In this document: positions 34,501-49,500 of the stretch, piece after piece
Layout: every line of letters begins with the position of its first letter
Position numbering within the stretch: position 1 is the first letter of the stretch
Assembly (NCBI RefSeq): GCF_963678635.1
Contig: NC_087065.1
Coordinates: forward strand, 29,886,252 to 29,950,251
From: Symsagittifera roscoffensis
Lineage: Eukaryota; Xenacoelomorpha; Acoela; Convolutidae
Reading direction: 5' to 3'
DNA length: 64,000 bases
The notes under the pieces: generated by a model
What the model was told of the DNA's origin: nothing
Databases searched by the model: none
What the model saw: only the letters and a program-made list of their open reading frames with translations
Program-made: the position numbers and the translations under genes

Positions 34501-37500
34501 AGAATTTTCCGTGTTTGATGAAATTTTTTTTGAAAAATTATCAGAAAATGCAATCAGCTTAATTTCAGTGGAAACCGCGCAGAGCTCAAAATAATATCAC
34601 GGAAATTTCCTCAGGTGCAGTTTTAATAGGAAGCTAACGAGTTTGGATTGTGATTTATAAAAACTAAAAACCTGATTTTGCGGAACCATCGCACGATTAA
34701 AGCAGCAGTTTTGTTCACCATTCAAAAGCTTCCAACTAACTGGCTCTCGACTAGTTTGGCTTGTAAAGTAACCCATTTCTGTTCATTAAATAATTGAAAT
34801 TTACCATGAATTTGCTTTTCAGAATCTCCAGCTGCTCCCTCTTGCGGTCTGGTCCGACGAGCAAGATTTCTTCGATGCAGTCAACCTCTCTCAGTATAGA
34901 ACAAAGTCTTCTTGAAAAATTTGTTTTAAATTATGAATAATGCTGTTACAAAATAATTGCAGGTTTTCAGCAGATCCCGAATTTTATGATGCTCGAGTGG
35001 CGACAGTCATGTTCTTCTACCCTGTGGAAAGCCTTATAGGGTAATTTTTGTTACATTTGAATTCTTCAAACCCATCCCATTTTTAGACCCAGCTCCTTCT
35101 AAACAGGCGTATTTGTTGTAGTTTGTGTTTGACATTTGATTGGTATACTTGGTGAGAATTTGATCCAAGGGTCTTTCTATTGCTCAATTGAATTGTTTTC
35201 TATTGCGTGCACTTGTTATGAAGGCTGACAAACGTGAAGGAAAACAACAGTAGCCATCTCTCAGTCCATACTCTGATCCTCCCCTTTGGCCCTCTGGTGA
35301 CGTCATCACAGTGTAGTTATTGTGCAGTGCTGGTAATGTGTGTGCAGATGATGAGTGTGATGTGGTTCTGCTGTCACCTCAAGACACTCTTCTTCTCCGC
35401 CTCGCGCAACTTCTCCTTCATCGACCTTAAACTCATTCTTCAAGTAATTATAAGTACATTTTGAGGCACTGCTTTTTGAAAGTCATTTCTTAATTAATCG
35501 TTTCCGAAGCCTGCTGGCAAAATCTCAAATTCCCAAAGATCCGATCCATTCTGTATACAGTCTCATGCCTCCTTGCATCAGATTTTGTTCCAGATGTTCT
35601 TTCCCTCTGCTTGTCTGGCTTTCTCTATCTACTTGACCTGTTTATGGGAGACTTCTTTGCAACTGCAGAAGTCACTGAAGCTTAGACCGAACGAGGCCGC
35701 CCAAATGTTCAAAGCACTGCACGAGAATCTCGAGGTAAAATGCATTTAAACTCTAACGTCAAAGACGTGTCAGCTGGTTTCAAGCTTCCAAAAGGCAGAT
35801 TGCAATGAGTTGCTGAGAATCCCTACAATGATGTATCAATATAGGTTTTGGAACATATACTATTTAACCTCTGATTTATTTTAAACCAAAACGCATTGTA
35901 CTAAGATAAAGTTTAAACCTGATTTATGTGCATCAGAATATACGACTGCTTCTGGGGATGGTTGTGCTGTTGTATCTGGTGAGTGTGACTCGCCTATTCA
36001 AGAGCAAGCAGAGTGGTCTGAAACTGTATGAGCAGTGGTTCTTCGATAGACTAGTCACCATACCTCACAAGAGAACCCTCGTCGTGAGTTTCTTCACAAT
36101 GCAGCATTTCTCTATCGTTTATTCTTTTGAATCTCGAGTTGTACGGTAAATAGATTTTCATTGATTGTCTTTATCCAATTTTTTTTCTTTTAATTATTGG
36201 TGTGTTAGCAAAGGCGAAGGATACAGGACACGCGAACTTTTTTTCAAGCTGAAGGAAAGTGTACCAATTTGCCAAAAAAATCTCTTCTAAGCAAATTTTT
36301 TGTGCGATCTGGTCTGAACAACTAAACAAAATAACAACTATACTGGAACCAGATCTAAACTAGATTTTATTATTGGATATTACTCTGATATTTTATCCCT
36401 ATAAAATATTGAATATTAACCAATCATGCTCCATCAAACTAACAACCCACTCATTTGTAAGTGCTGAAATTACTAGTAATTTCAGCACCAATGAGATTTG
36501 AATTTAACTTAGAATATAGTTGCCTTCACCAAAGAGACCGACTCGTATAAACCAGTATACACTAGATCTAATGCGACTAGAAGATACAAGAGGAATTTTA
36601 AGACCGGTATTAGACTAAGCAGTTGCACGAATCTATCCGGCCGAAAATAAGATAGCGTGACGAGCAGACGGTGTACCTTATATGGAATTATTCTATGAGT
36701 TAACCAATAAGACCTAACTCACCTGGTGCGACCAAAGGTCTCGAACAAGACCTTAGCAAGCATAGATTAGAAACATTAATCAAAACATTAGATTAGAATT
36801 AGACAAATATAACACTTAAAAAATGTTATATCACAAAAATTTAGTAGAAATGTCTCTACGACTCAATAGATCAGAGCCAATTTTCCGGTATTGGAAGAAT
36901 ACCTCTGACAAGAGACGACATACGATTAGGAAGAAATCTACCAATAGATTTCATGCTCGTACGGCAAAAGCCAACTCAAACTTTTATATTTAGAATATTA
37001 CTAGCAGTAAATTTAAATTTTGATTTACTGACATAAAATTTTTGAAGAGAAGTATTCAACAATCTTGAAAGGCGCTAAACCTAATAATTCTACAATAACG
37101 ACTGATAATAACAGCCCTAGTCGTTCTCCCCAAAAATTTGCAGTAAATTCAAAACATCTTGGAAAAATATTTATAAAAAATAAAATTACAAAAATTAGTT
37201 AGTATAAAACAAATTGTTAGTATATATAAATCATCTCTTCATCCCAGCTTCATCACCTAAAACATAACAGCAAATCTCAAAAACAATAACATCATCAAAA
37301 CTAAACCTTAATCTTTTTCTTTCACTTAAAACTTTTACCTAAAAGTTATCAAGGCTTATCCATGTTTTCCTTTAAATTAATCTCATTTAGAGTAACAGAT
37401 CATCAAGGCTTCCCTTAGATCTTTAAATCAATTTCACTTAACTTAAATTAGTTTAATTTCATCTAAATTTTCTGATCATCAAGGCTTATCCTTGGATCAA

Positions 37501-40500
37501 ATAGAACCATTTTGTTCTCCCCCTTCAAAATTAGTCAGTATCTAACGACCTCAATTGTCGATTCGCTATCCAAATCTCACTCAAGACCCAGGATTAACAG
37601 AAGTTTTTCAAAAGACTGACCATTCGAATTAAGATAAACAGTGAAGAACTTCGGTTACTCATCGTTCACTTGATTCCCCCCTTTTAGCTGACCCAGGATA
37701 GTACTTAAACTTAGTAAGTAATAAAATAGTATCTAACGAACTACTTGCGTTCTAATTAAACCTGAACCTTGTGGATCGATTTACTACTCCCCAACCCTTG
37801 ATCACAAATCACTACCCCTAAGTAAGATTAGGTAAGTTTATCTTAGCTTAGAATTAGTCACGAGAAAGTAAAAATCATTCTCACGACTCGATATCTGCTT
37901 TTCTCTCCAACCCTACAAAACACGACGCAAGTTAAGCTAACCACAAAAAATTTTAAGAACTAATAGTTTAAGACACTAGAAATCACTAATCCCAATCTCG
38001 CATCCATCATCCTAAACCTTATGTCAAGAGACAGTTTAGGAAATAAACAAACAATTATATTACACAACTGTGTAGTTAAAGACGAAAGATATGACCTCGT
38101 AATCACACCACACAGACGAACAATAGGATACATAAGAACAAATCGACAATCGCATAGGAAGAAAATTATAAGCAAACAAAAACAAATTGTTCGAAAACGA
38201 TTTTCAAAGCGAAGAAGCGCAGTCTCAGAATCAGAAACCAGTGAAATACAGGAACTCCACAATTTAAAAGACTCAATAAACAAAAACCATCAAATTGACG
38301 ATCAACTATTTTCTTCTGATTCAGAAACCTCTGATTCATCACCATCATCAATAAAAGGAAAAAGAAGATAAAAAAGTCATACACAAACAAACCAGTACGT
38401 CTATATAATTGTAATCAACCCATGAAACACATTGAAAGTTACACGCTAACAGTAATAAAACACAAAAATGACTCGAATTGAAGAAAACTCAGAAGAAATT
38501 TCCATTCTCCTATTTTTATTAAACCCACTAGATGAAAATAGAGGACAAGTACAATTTTGTCAGAATTTAATCGCAAATTTATTTGAAAAGGAGATAGTCC
38601 ATGTACCAAGGAATTTCCGGAAGTAAAAATCAAAAGACAACTCCTTGACCACTATCGAAAAGGAATTTGCAACCTTACACAACAATATGGAATCCATACA
38701 AAAGAAATCAGTTCACCAAATGCATTTCATGGCAGATATCTAATTCAAACAGATGACGTAGATATTGAATTTTCCAAAGTTTTCACAGAATACATAAGAA
38801 TTATACAACATCAAAACTCACAAAAAGCGAATTCAGTATTCACTAACGACGTATTTTCACTTATTTATAGCTATTTATCTATATTAGACACATCAGAACC
38901 TCAAGGAGATTCACCAATTCAAACATCTCGACATACAACCGTAAGACCGCAATCCGTGAAAATCCAACAAGTAATGAACTCACGCAACATGTTAAACACG
39001 ATTCAAAAAATCTTAGCATGGTTCATAATTGATCATTTGCTCATAATTTTGACCTCATTTCACAAGCAAGAAAAAATTTTAGACCACAAGATACAGATGA
39101 CGAAACTGTTTTAGCAGAACAAACAGATTATGTTTGGAACCCTGAATGGTCTCATAATTTTTTTAATATACCTACAGATATATCAAGACAAGCAATTAGC
39201 ACATATTTTATTGACAAAGACTATATTGAAGTATACCCACTCACAGTTGACTCAACACCTTTAAACTACAATTAATTCTTTCCCGATAGAGCAGGAAACA
39301 ATAGTTTAAATTCAACTTTTATACAAAAAAAAACCTAAACGGAGCAAGAAATCTTACACAACAAGTTATCCAAATCCCCATCACATTTCGTAACTGAAGA
39401 AATAGTTGAAACAATAACAACTACAGCACAACAAAGTATCTCACCTATTCATTCAAATCTTACAACTCCAAGACCAAAAAACCCAATTTTACCACAGGTG
39501 ACACTACAATCTACAGTAAAACCCTCCGTTGCTCTAAAATACTCACATATGGATTACCGAACATTTAGACCAATGACAAAACCATCGCAAAAACAAGAAA
39601 TTCATATAGAAATAATTTTGCAGAACATAACTATAACTATGTAAATAAACCAAAAACAACTAAACCTTCTAGTATGAATACCCAAAACTAACTATACTCA
39701 TAAAGTCAAAATATACAACAACCACCATCAAACTCAGTAAATTTAATGATAATCCACAAACTTCACAAGATCGAATTGAAAATTAGCCTTTTTTCCAACA
39801 AAACAAAAATCATACACATTGATATCAATCCTGAAATCAACCTCCTTACCATACAGCTAATTATATTCCATCAGATGACGAAAAATACTATAATCAAAAT
39901 TTTCAACGATTTTATCCAAGCCAAAGATCTCGTTCTTATAGCATAGATCAACCAGATATTTTTGACCTCATACACGAGAAGAACAAGTACGACAACCTAA
40001 AACAAATCCAACATCCCAAAATAAAATTTTTAAAACACAAAACCCAATCAATACACAATCTTATCAAACAATCCAAATGCATAACGAAATTCCATTACCA
40101 TAATATTTACAACAACATGAAATAACAAAAAATCAACTTACGAATTTTCTCAAATCCCAAATGCCGCAGAATCACTACAAATGACTATGAAACCATACCT
40201 CATAGGTGGATCATGGATATCATCAAATAAGCCACTAATGGTTTTTACAGGCACAGATCCTGAATATTCTGTAGAGGATTATCTGAACGCAGTCACAGCA
40301 AATCTATTTTTAAATGTAGGACCTAAGCCAGTAAATACGCCACTTCATCAAAATTGGATACATAGATGCACAGCATCAATCCAAACCACACTTGATGGCG
40401 CAGCCCAAAAATGGTTCTCAGTTTTACTTATAGATATAAAATCAGATTGGAAAAGATTCACACAAGAATTTTCAAAAATATTTGACTCTGAAGGAAACAA

Positions 40501-43500
40501 ACAACATCAAAGAGTTTTATGCAAGGAAATTCGTAGACTACCAAACGAAACAATTAAACAACTCGCAGTAAAAATTGAAACACTAGTCCGAAAAGCATAT
40601 TCACTCAACACTCATGATTATAAAAAGTCAAAGATGACAGAAATCTAATTAATGACTCTAACACATCAATTACGAAAAATAGCAATAAAAAAAGAGCTTC
40701 ACAATCTTCCTCCATTCGAGAACCAGACTTAAGAAAACTAGTTGATAAGTTAGAACAAGCAGAAATCACTATGATACTAGAAGAAACAGAAAATCTAAAG
40801 CTACAATATGTCAATAACATCCAGACCACCACTGCACAAATAATTAGTATACACGACTCAGATACAGATTTATCCGAAAAAACCTCTGAAATTTTAATTA
40901 TAAATGAGAAAAAAACCCAAATTTTAAAGGAAAACCATCTGTCAAAAATGGTGCAACTATTGCCGAAGATACGGACACAACATTGCTGAATGCAGACAAA
41001 AACAGCAAGACAAGCAAAATAAACCGCAAAAGTACAGAGAACCAAATAACACATTTTTTCAGTAAATAAAAAAAGATCAAAAGTTGCCTAACAAAATCAT
41101 CCACAGTAAGAATAGTTTTGGAAAACCGCTTCCAGATAATTCAAATTATTCTAGACACCAATCACCTTATAATTCAATTTACTAAGGACGATCACCAAAC
41201 CAAAGAAAATCACGAAATTTCTCACAAAACAGGTAAAGTCGATCAAACAGTCGAAATAATCAATATAGAAAAAACTATTCAAGATCGACTTCATGCCGAC
41301 CTGAACTGTCGTTTGAAACCAGTTCCCATTCACACTCCAGGAATAGACACTAATCCAATGATCGATCTAGAAAATCTTCATATAATAGAAACAGAAATTA
41401 TTCCAACAATAGAAATAGAAACTATTCAAATGATCGAAATCAAAGATATCAAAACAATAGATCACGAGATTTTTCGAACAACAGATCAAACTATCAAAGA
41501 TCACGTTATAACAACTGTCAAAATAGATCACGCGATAATTCACAAAATCGAAATTCAAATTATAACAATAAACAAAGAAACTACTCTCAATCACCGCATA
41601 GAAATAACACACGTTATCAAGATTCTCAACAAAAATATACAAGTAATACATCAGAACATCAAAGTCAAATCAATCAGGTACAAACAACTGAAGAAACTCA
41701 ATCAGACCCCCCCCCCGTTTTTGATAATACAGAAAGCACAGAATTGCAATTAAACCACATAAATTGCGAATCCACAGACAGTGAAAGCGACACGGATAAC
41801 GCTATTTCAATTAACATGATACATGTTGAAAATGACTACGAACCCATTATATACAAACAACCAATAAATTCCCATATCTATGAAAATTATGATCACTTTG
41901 TCTTGAATTAATAAACAAGACCAATAAACAACAACAAAACAATTGAACAAATAGTAGATGAGATAACAGAAGAAGAACCTGTAGAAAGTTCAATTACAAA
42001 TCATATTTACCAAAATATACCAAAAGAACAACCTAAAGAAAAGTTTGGACAATCCCACTCCTCCTAGAAAGTTCAAAAAGCAAAGAGCTTCAAACACCAG
42101 ACCTTGAAATTGATTTTTTAATAGATTCTGGAGCAGAATCAAACATCATCAACATCCCTACTTGGAATCAAATTAAAATCTTACATCCAAAATTATTAAC
42201 CTTAAAAACAGCAATCAGGCTAGCAACAGCACAAGGCTCAACCTTAACAAACTACGGGAAAATCAAATTTTTCCTTGTTCCCACTTGAACAATGGAACAA
42301 AACACACTCTTGAACAAACCATTCAAGCAAACCTTCCATATCACAGATATAAAACATAATATCATTGGAATTCCATTTATTACTAAAATATACCAACTAA
42401 TAACATTTTAAACAGCAGAATTCATATAAAAGATGAATACACAAGAAAGGAAAACACAGCTTTAACATTCTTCCAAAGAATAAGCAAGCAACCACCATTC
42501 TTCTCTAAATTTTACCATATAAATTATCAGGAACGAAAAAACCTGAAACCACTAACTTGAATTCAGACCAATTCGTAAATTTTTTTCGAGTAACAATTTC
42601 ATCTATCAAGTACATGAAAAACTCAGACTCAGACATCATTTCCTTACATGTCTATAAAAATTCTACACATAAAATAATTCTTCTTCTAGGACTCTTAGGT
42701 TATTGTGAGACAAACGCGACAACTTCTCCCTTTAAAGAAGTAGCGTATAGAGTAAACAATATATTACATTTATTAGATATATGTCAATCAACAATTCTTG
42801 ACGAAAAATTATCAATAAATATTATAATAAGCAATGGAAAACGAAACACAGACTGTTTCACGAAAACATCTTAAATCAAACCAACATTTCAAATATCAAA
42901 ATATACAGAAGACCAACAAAAAATTCTTAACAATGTTCATTTTTCAACACTCTCAGTTAACACAAAAAGAGTTTGAACAATAAGCCAATTTACTATTAAA
43001 ATACCCAAAAGTTTACGCGACATCAAAAGTTGATGTTGGAAAAAAAAATTCACCACTACATCTACCTTTGATACCTGATGCAGTTTTCAAAATACAACGA
43101 GCAAGTAAAGTTCCAATTCATTTACACGACGAAGTTAACAGACTATTAGACATACTAAACAATATGAAATCATTTCTCCTGGAAACAAAGAAGAACATCC
43201 AAAAGGAAACACATTTATAAATCCCGTTATCATTCTGGCCAAAGGAGGATCCTTAAAAATAGTTCTAGATGCGAGATATCTCAATTCCTTCATTGATGAA
43301 TCTAAATGTAACTGGCCCACTGAACCAATTCAAAAATCTGACAAAAACAAACGGTAAATATTTCACAACAGCAGATAGGAATAGTGCATATAATCAAATG
43401 CCATTAGACGAACAATCAGGACGATTAACACACTTTGTTATCGGAATTCAGCAAAATGAATTCATTAGATTATTCTATGGCATCTCCATAGGATCAGCAG

Positions 43501-46500
43501 CATTCTCAGCTTTCATGAGTAAAATTTTCCGACCACTCATACTCAAGAAAATTGCAATCACATATTTAGACGATGTTTTTTGAAATAACAAACCAAGGAC
43601 GAAATGTTCACTGTTTTAGAAAATTATCATCAGATATTACTACACAAAAACATGAAAGCAGCCGCAGATAAATCACTTTTTTTTCTATTACGTGTAAAGT
43701 TTGTTGGACATATTATAGAAAGAAACGCCATAACTCCAATAAAATCTCGTATAGAAGCAATTGGATAACTTCAACCACCATCTAACAAAAAGAAAATCCA
43801 GGAATTTTTTGGAATGTCAAACTTCTGAAGTAAATGCGTATATAAGATGCAATTATACTTAGGACCATTCTATAACATCCTCAGATACAAAACGATTTTG
43901 AATGGACAACTGAACACCAAACACGATTTGAAGAAATCAAAACTCTTCTCACAGAACAAATTTCAAACACAATTCCAGAACCGGATCAGCCATTTTATGC
44001 AATGTGCGACGCCTCAAATTTTGGCCTCGGTGCAGAATTATTACAATCCCATAATGGAAAAAATAAAATGAATCTCATTTCAGCAAATTCTAGACTATTC
44101 CCACAAGCTGAACTTAGACTCTCTACTCTTATGAGAGAATGCACAGCCATAATAAATACACTTACAGAATATGAATTTTTAAAACTTGGATCAAATCATC
44201 CAACAGTCTTATTCACAGATCATAAACCCATTATATTCCTATTTACACAAAAATCGAATCCAAACCATAGAGTTTATAGATTTCAATTAATTTTGATGAA
44301 ATTCCCCAACTTACATATAGTTTGGACAGCAGGAAAAAATCTTGCACTACCAGATACGCCACCTGAATTACTAAAAAGAAAAACAACAGTTGAAATAACA
44401 CCAAAAAAAAATTTTTCTTGCAAAAGATGAAACTTCACCACGATTAGAATGCAAATATACAGTAACAACTGAAATAGACCAATCACAAATAAACAATTTA
44501 CAACCTTTTCCACTATATTTAGATTGTCAAAACAACCACTATGAAGTTGATCTACTAGGTACATCTACATTTAAACCAATTCCATACTCATCATGGATTA
44601 AAAACAACACTCAACAGAAAAAATTAAGACAACAGTCATCTACAATTAAGACAACAAAAGATCTATTCCCTCTAATAGGAGAAGAAAATCTAACTGATAA
44701 TATAAATTTATCAGGCCCAATAAATAAAAACTCAAAATACACGATAAATAAATTCTTTAACCTCCATGACCCTCTAGACGCAGTTCCTCTATCAATAACA
44801 GAAGTTGAAAACATTTTTCTACCAAACACAAAAAATCACACTAAATTTATTACAGAAACAGCAAAATCTTGACCCAGTCATTAGAAAATTAAAATCTTGG
44901 CATAAATATAAAACCAAACCAATTAAAGCTGACATCACAATCCTAGGAATTAAAACACTTTTTAGATATTTCAGAAAATTTAATAACACCTCAATAAACG
45001 AGAATACAGACATTTTAGAACACCAAACACCTGATCTCAAAGTCCCTGTCTACCTTTAAGTATTATGCTTATATCTTTCCATACTTCACATACACTACAC
45101 TCTAAAGGACACTCAGGATCAGAAAAAATATACTCAAACTTCATTCAAAATTTTTACTTTCAAAACGCAACAATTTGGATTCAAGTATTATGCAACGGTT
45201 GCATAACATGTCAATTAAATAAACCCTACCCAAATCAAAAGCAAATTGCAGAGAAACAAGATTTTAAAGTACAAAGTCTATATTTGAATCACAGAATTTC
45301 ATTTGATACAAAAGGATCAATATCACTATCCTCAGAAGGAAACTCATAAATAATGGTCATAGTTGACGCATTTACACACTACGTAGCACTCAACCCAGTA
45401 CCCAATTGTTATGCATTTTAGGCATACACAGCACTTTATGAACACTGGATAGCAAAGTTCGGATTACCCGAAATCCTTGTTACAGACAATGGCACTGAAT
45501 TTATAAACAACGAAATTATCACATTATGCCACCTATATAATGTTAAACACAAACCACGTACATCTCATGCACCTTGGACTAATGGACTAGTCGAAGGTAT
45601 GGACTGCTCATTACAAGAATATCTCAGATGTATCATAAACGGAAACGGCACACGATACACTGAATGGTCAACAGATGTAAAACAGTTCCCTATATCTTAT
45701 AATTCATAAATCACAACAACTTTAGGACTGTCACCATTCAAAAACCAAAAACCAAGAAAACCAATAATGTTTGCAGCAATTCCTCAAAAATTACACAAGG
45801 CTTTTGTGAACCAATTAAAGAATCAATATGTTACAATTTACTACTGCATACTCGCGATGAAGACCACTTTCATCACCCACAAATTTTAAAATTAGCTTCC
45901 GGTACACATACCGAATGGATTTTAAACAGAGATAAAAACACAACAAAATTCACCAGAACGTAACAAAAAAATTGTTACAAAGACAAAATATTAATTCCCA
46001 CAAAAATTCTCGATTTACTCCAGCTACAAATTTAAAATTCGGAACATTCGTTTCAACTCCAAATTTTACAACACAAAAAGTTATCTTTTAAAAATTAAAA
46101 CCACTCCAAAAAGGACCGTATCAGATAATTGATAAACCCACTAATGTAACAAACAGACTCGAACAAAAAAGAAATTGTTCAACACAGAAACAATCTACCT
46201 TATTATCCAAAAGAGTACGCTCTTCGCGAACTAACTCAATTATACTCCTTTACAGGATTAAAAGTTGTTCAAAATAATTCCGATTATAAACAAAACCAAA
46301 GCAGTGATATAAACCCTAACCAAAAATTACTAGAACAAAAAAAATAAAACGGAATTAAAACACCAAACATCCCCCAATTTACATAAGAAAAAGATACCTC
46401 AAACAAAAAGAAAAAATCGAAAACTAGAAAAAAAACTCTACCACAAGATCAAAACGAAAAGTCTCAACATAGACAATCATTGCGACTCCGAAATCAACCA

Positions 46501-49500
46501 CAAAAAGTTTTTAAAACATTCATTCGGTAATCTAAAGTATTAAAGAAAGTAGAATTTCAGAAACCACTTTAATTTTAATTAACATTTTCTCCTCTTAAAA
46601 TCATTTTAAACATCAGTACATTTGCTCAAATTTCTTGCTGAAAAAGCTTTTGAACAATCTAGTTCGACTTCAGCCAATAGAAATCTTTCCGAATCATCAC
46701 CTCATTTTAATACACGACTTCATTAGCCGACAAATAATAACCTTCAAGCGTATCTTTAACTATAACTTCAAGACCTCCAGGTCAAAAATCAACAAACAGC
46801 TAAAAATTGACAACTGAAATAAACAAAATCTCATTATTACAACCCTCCCCTATCAAGTAGAACAAAGATTAACAATATTTTCCCAACTTAGACCTCAAAA
46901 TTCCTCCAAGCAAAAATATTAAATTAGCCTAAAGTACAAAATTTCTCTTAGATACCCCCAACCATTCAATAAATAAAAACAAAATTAGGAAGACCCTTAC
47001 GAGACTACAAAACTTCCCCTCAAGAAAAATTGCCAGAACCCAACCCACTTGCCAAAAAACCAATAAATAATCGGACCACACTCGAATTTAGCCTCAAAAA
47101 ATAAAAAGTACTTCGACGGAACGAACCATTTCTTCAAATGCTTCTTTCGCAAACAGTAAACCATATTACAAACATACTTTCAATTTTTTTTGGAATGATT
47201 TCAAATTTTTCCAAACTCTGGATAATATTAATAGCCGATACCATAGAAATATTCATCCTCCTCCTGATAGTTTTTGCAATTTTTTCATTTTTGCAAAATT
47301 CTACATCAATTTTGCAAAAATCCTTGATCACCTACTCAGGTACGATAATTCAATAACTATCTAAATGTTTCAACATCTATTTAGTAGAAACGATGTTTCT
47401 CTACTTTTCATAATTTTTCTCACATTTCTGACATCCCTCATAATGACAATATGAAAATGTATAAAAAAGGCTATCATCACTTTCGCATTGGCAACAAAAC
47501 TTTTAATTCTCTTCATCGAAGAATACTACAATAAACATAAAAATTCTTCGTAAATACTCATCTTTGAAGTTTTTCCAAAATCGCTAATCAACAACCCCCA
47601 CACCAGTCCTCACCAACAATATCCCAAGAACCTCCAACAACGCCAACAAATATTCAAACGAATAACCTCCAGTCATCAACACGCATCTCTCTTCAAGACA
47701 ATCGATATACTTTTGAAGAAAGGCACGCATGATTGTCTGAACCACTAGAACCAGTCGTTCGCCACGCACCTCTAAGCGAACCACAATACGAACCAACATA
47801 TAATATATTTATCCCTCTCCAACAAGATCTTAATAGAGCAAGACACTAAAGCCAAAATCAAAACACGATCGAAATAAATCAACCAATTATACAACCAAGA
47901 CGAAATAGAAACTTACAAACCCTCAGAGTACAATTCAATATACCTCAGTCACCAATAGCAAATCCTATAGACCTCTGCGGCAGTACAAATCAAAGCACTC
48001 CCCCAACCGCATCACAACAAAGCACTTCAAATATACCATCAGATTCTTTAGGTTCATCTCCCACATCAACAAATTCGAGAAAATCCTTTTAATCCCCCAA
48101 CTACTACAGAACGTCTCCCATATTGGGTGGCACACCTACACTCAAGGCGAACCAAATTTAGTTAACGACCCAATTGACGTCTCATCTGACACAAGCTTAT
48201 CACTACCAGAAATACTATCATTTCCCTCAACCCCCTCCCTAAGTCAAATTTCACCAACACCATTTTATTTTAAATTTTCCTACAAATCTGGACGCTCGAT
48301 ACGGAGAACATTCATTTAACAATATACCCCTACGATTAGACTGGAATACAATCGTAGCACCCCCACCACTATTTGGTCAACATCACAAAAGCAACAGATT
48401 ACACAACTGGTCACTAAACAGATTACAATATAGACACGATATCCACAAAGACATACAAGAACTTAACAGACAAAAACTACAACAAGATCATTCAACACTT
48501 CAATTCGAAATCACAGTAAGACTAATTAATATAATTCAACGTCCCTTACCCTTATCCCTACAAATATAACAGCTCAATTTTTGCCTCCTCCATTTATTAC
48601 AACAGAAATCATTTACAAATACGATAGATACACCAAAAAGACAATCGGATATATAACTTTTCATAATCCATACTCCGGATTATCATGTACACGTATATTT
48701 TAAAGATACTCATAATCCAGACCCTTCTTTTTCTCAGTTTTTCAGAACCAAATCACAATCCTTGCCCCCGAACAGGACCTCAGGATTTACTAGTCACACA
48801 CTATAACTGTGAAGAAAACGAACAAAAAACACTACATAAATACGCAATAAATCAAGTCACACAATGCGAATCCGAACCACAGGCTATAGAAACCACAAAC
48901 ATTATAGCCACACTCTACCCGAAAGCACGAGCTACAACACAAAATAAAACGATTAGATCATGAATCTTTCTACCAGAGCAATATCGAAAGACTTTTACAT
49001 CTCAACCCTGACTATTGTGAAAACGAACGACTAAGAATAAATATTACATCAAACAAAGGCCCAAATCGAAATTTGGTAAACTTTCAAGTTTTTCCAGACT
49101 CTGCACATCAAGCCGAACTTGAAAGATACCAAGGCCATATTAGACTAGACGATCAATTCCCATTTCACGGTGCACACGGAAGATAAACTTACGATCTTCA
49201 AGATAAAAATTGGATACCACACATTGGAATAAACAACCCCTCAAATTATAAAGCAGACACAAAAAATAAAGGATAAGGATATCAAGAAATAATGCTTGTT
49301 GATTGGAAAATACAACTTGAAAAAGTACAATTGACACGAGATCTAAAAGGTGACACTAAAATTTATCAAGGAATCAGACTTCCTTGCAAAAATGACCAAG
49401 TATACTGCGATCCCACTACACGAACACAAGCAACAATTGTTTGGTTTCCTGAAGACACATGTACCACATTTCAATTGAGAAAAATACACGCTAGAATGAT

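Noticed and set aside
34486-34822. Possible non-canonical intron between exons 13 and 15
   Set aside because: The one-base phase conflict disappears once the 46-bp exon at 34,569-34,614 is included; all borders are then GT-AG.
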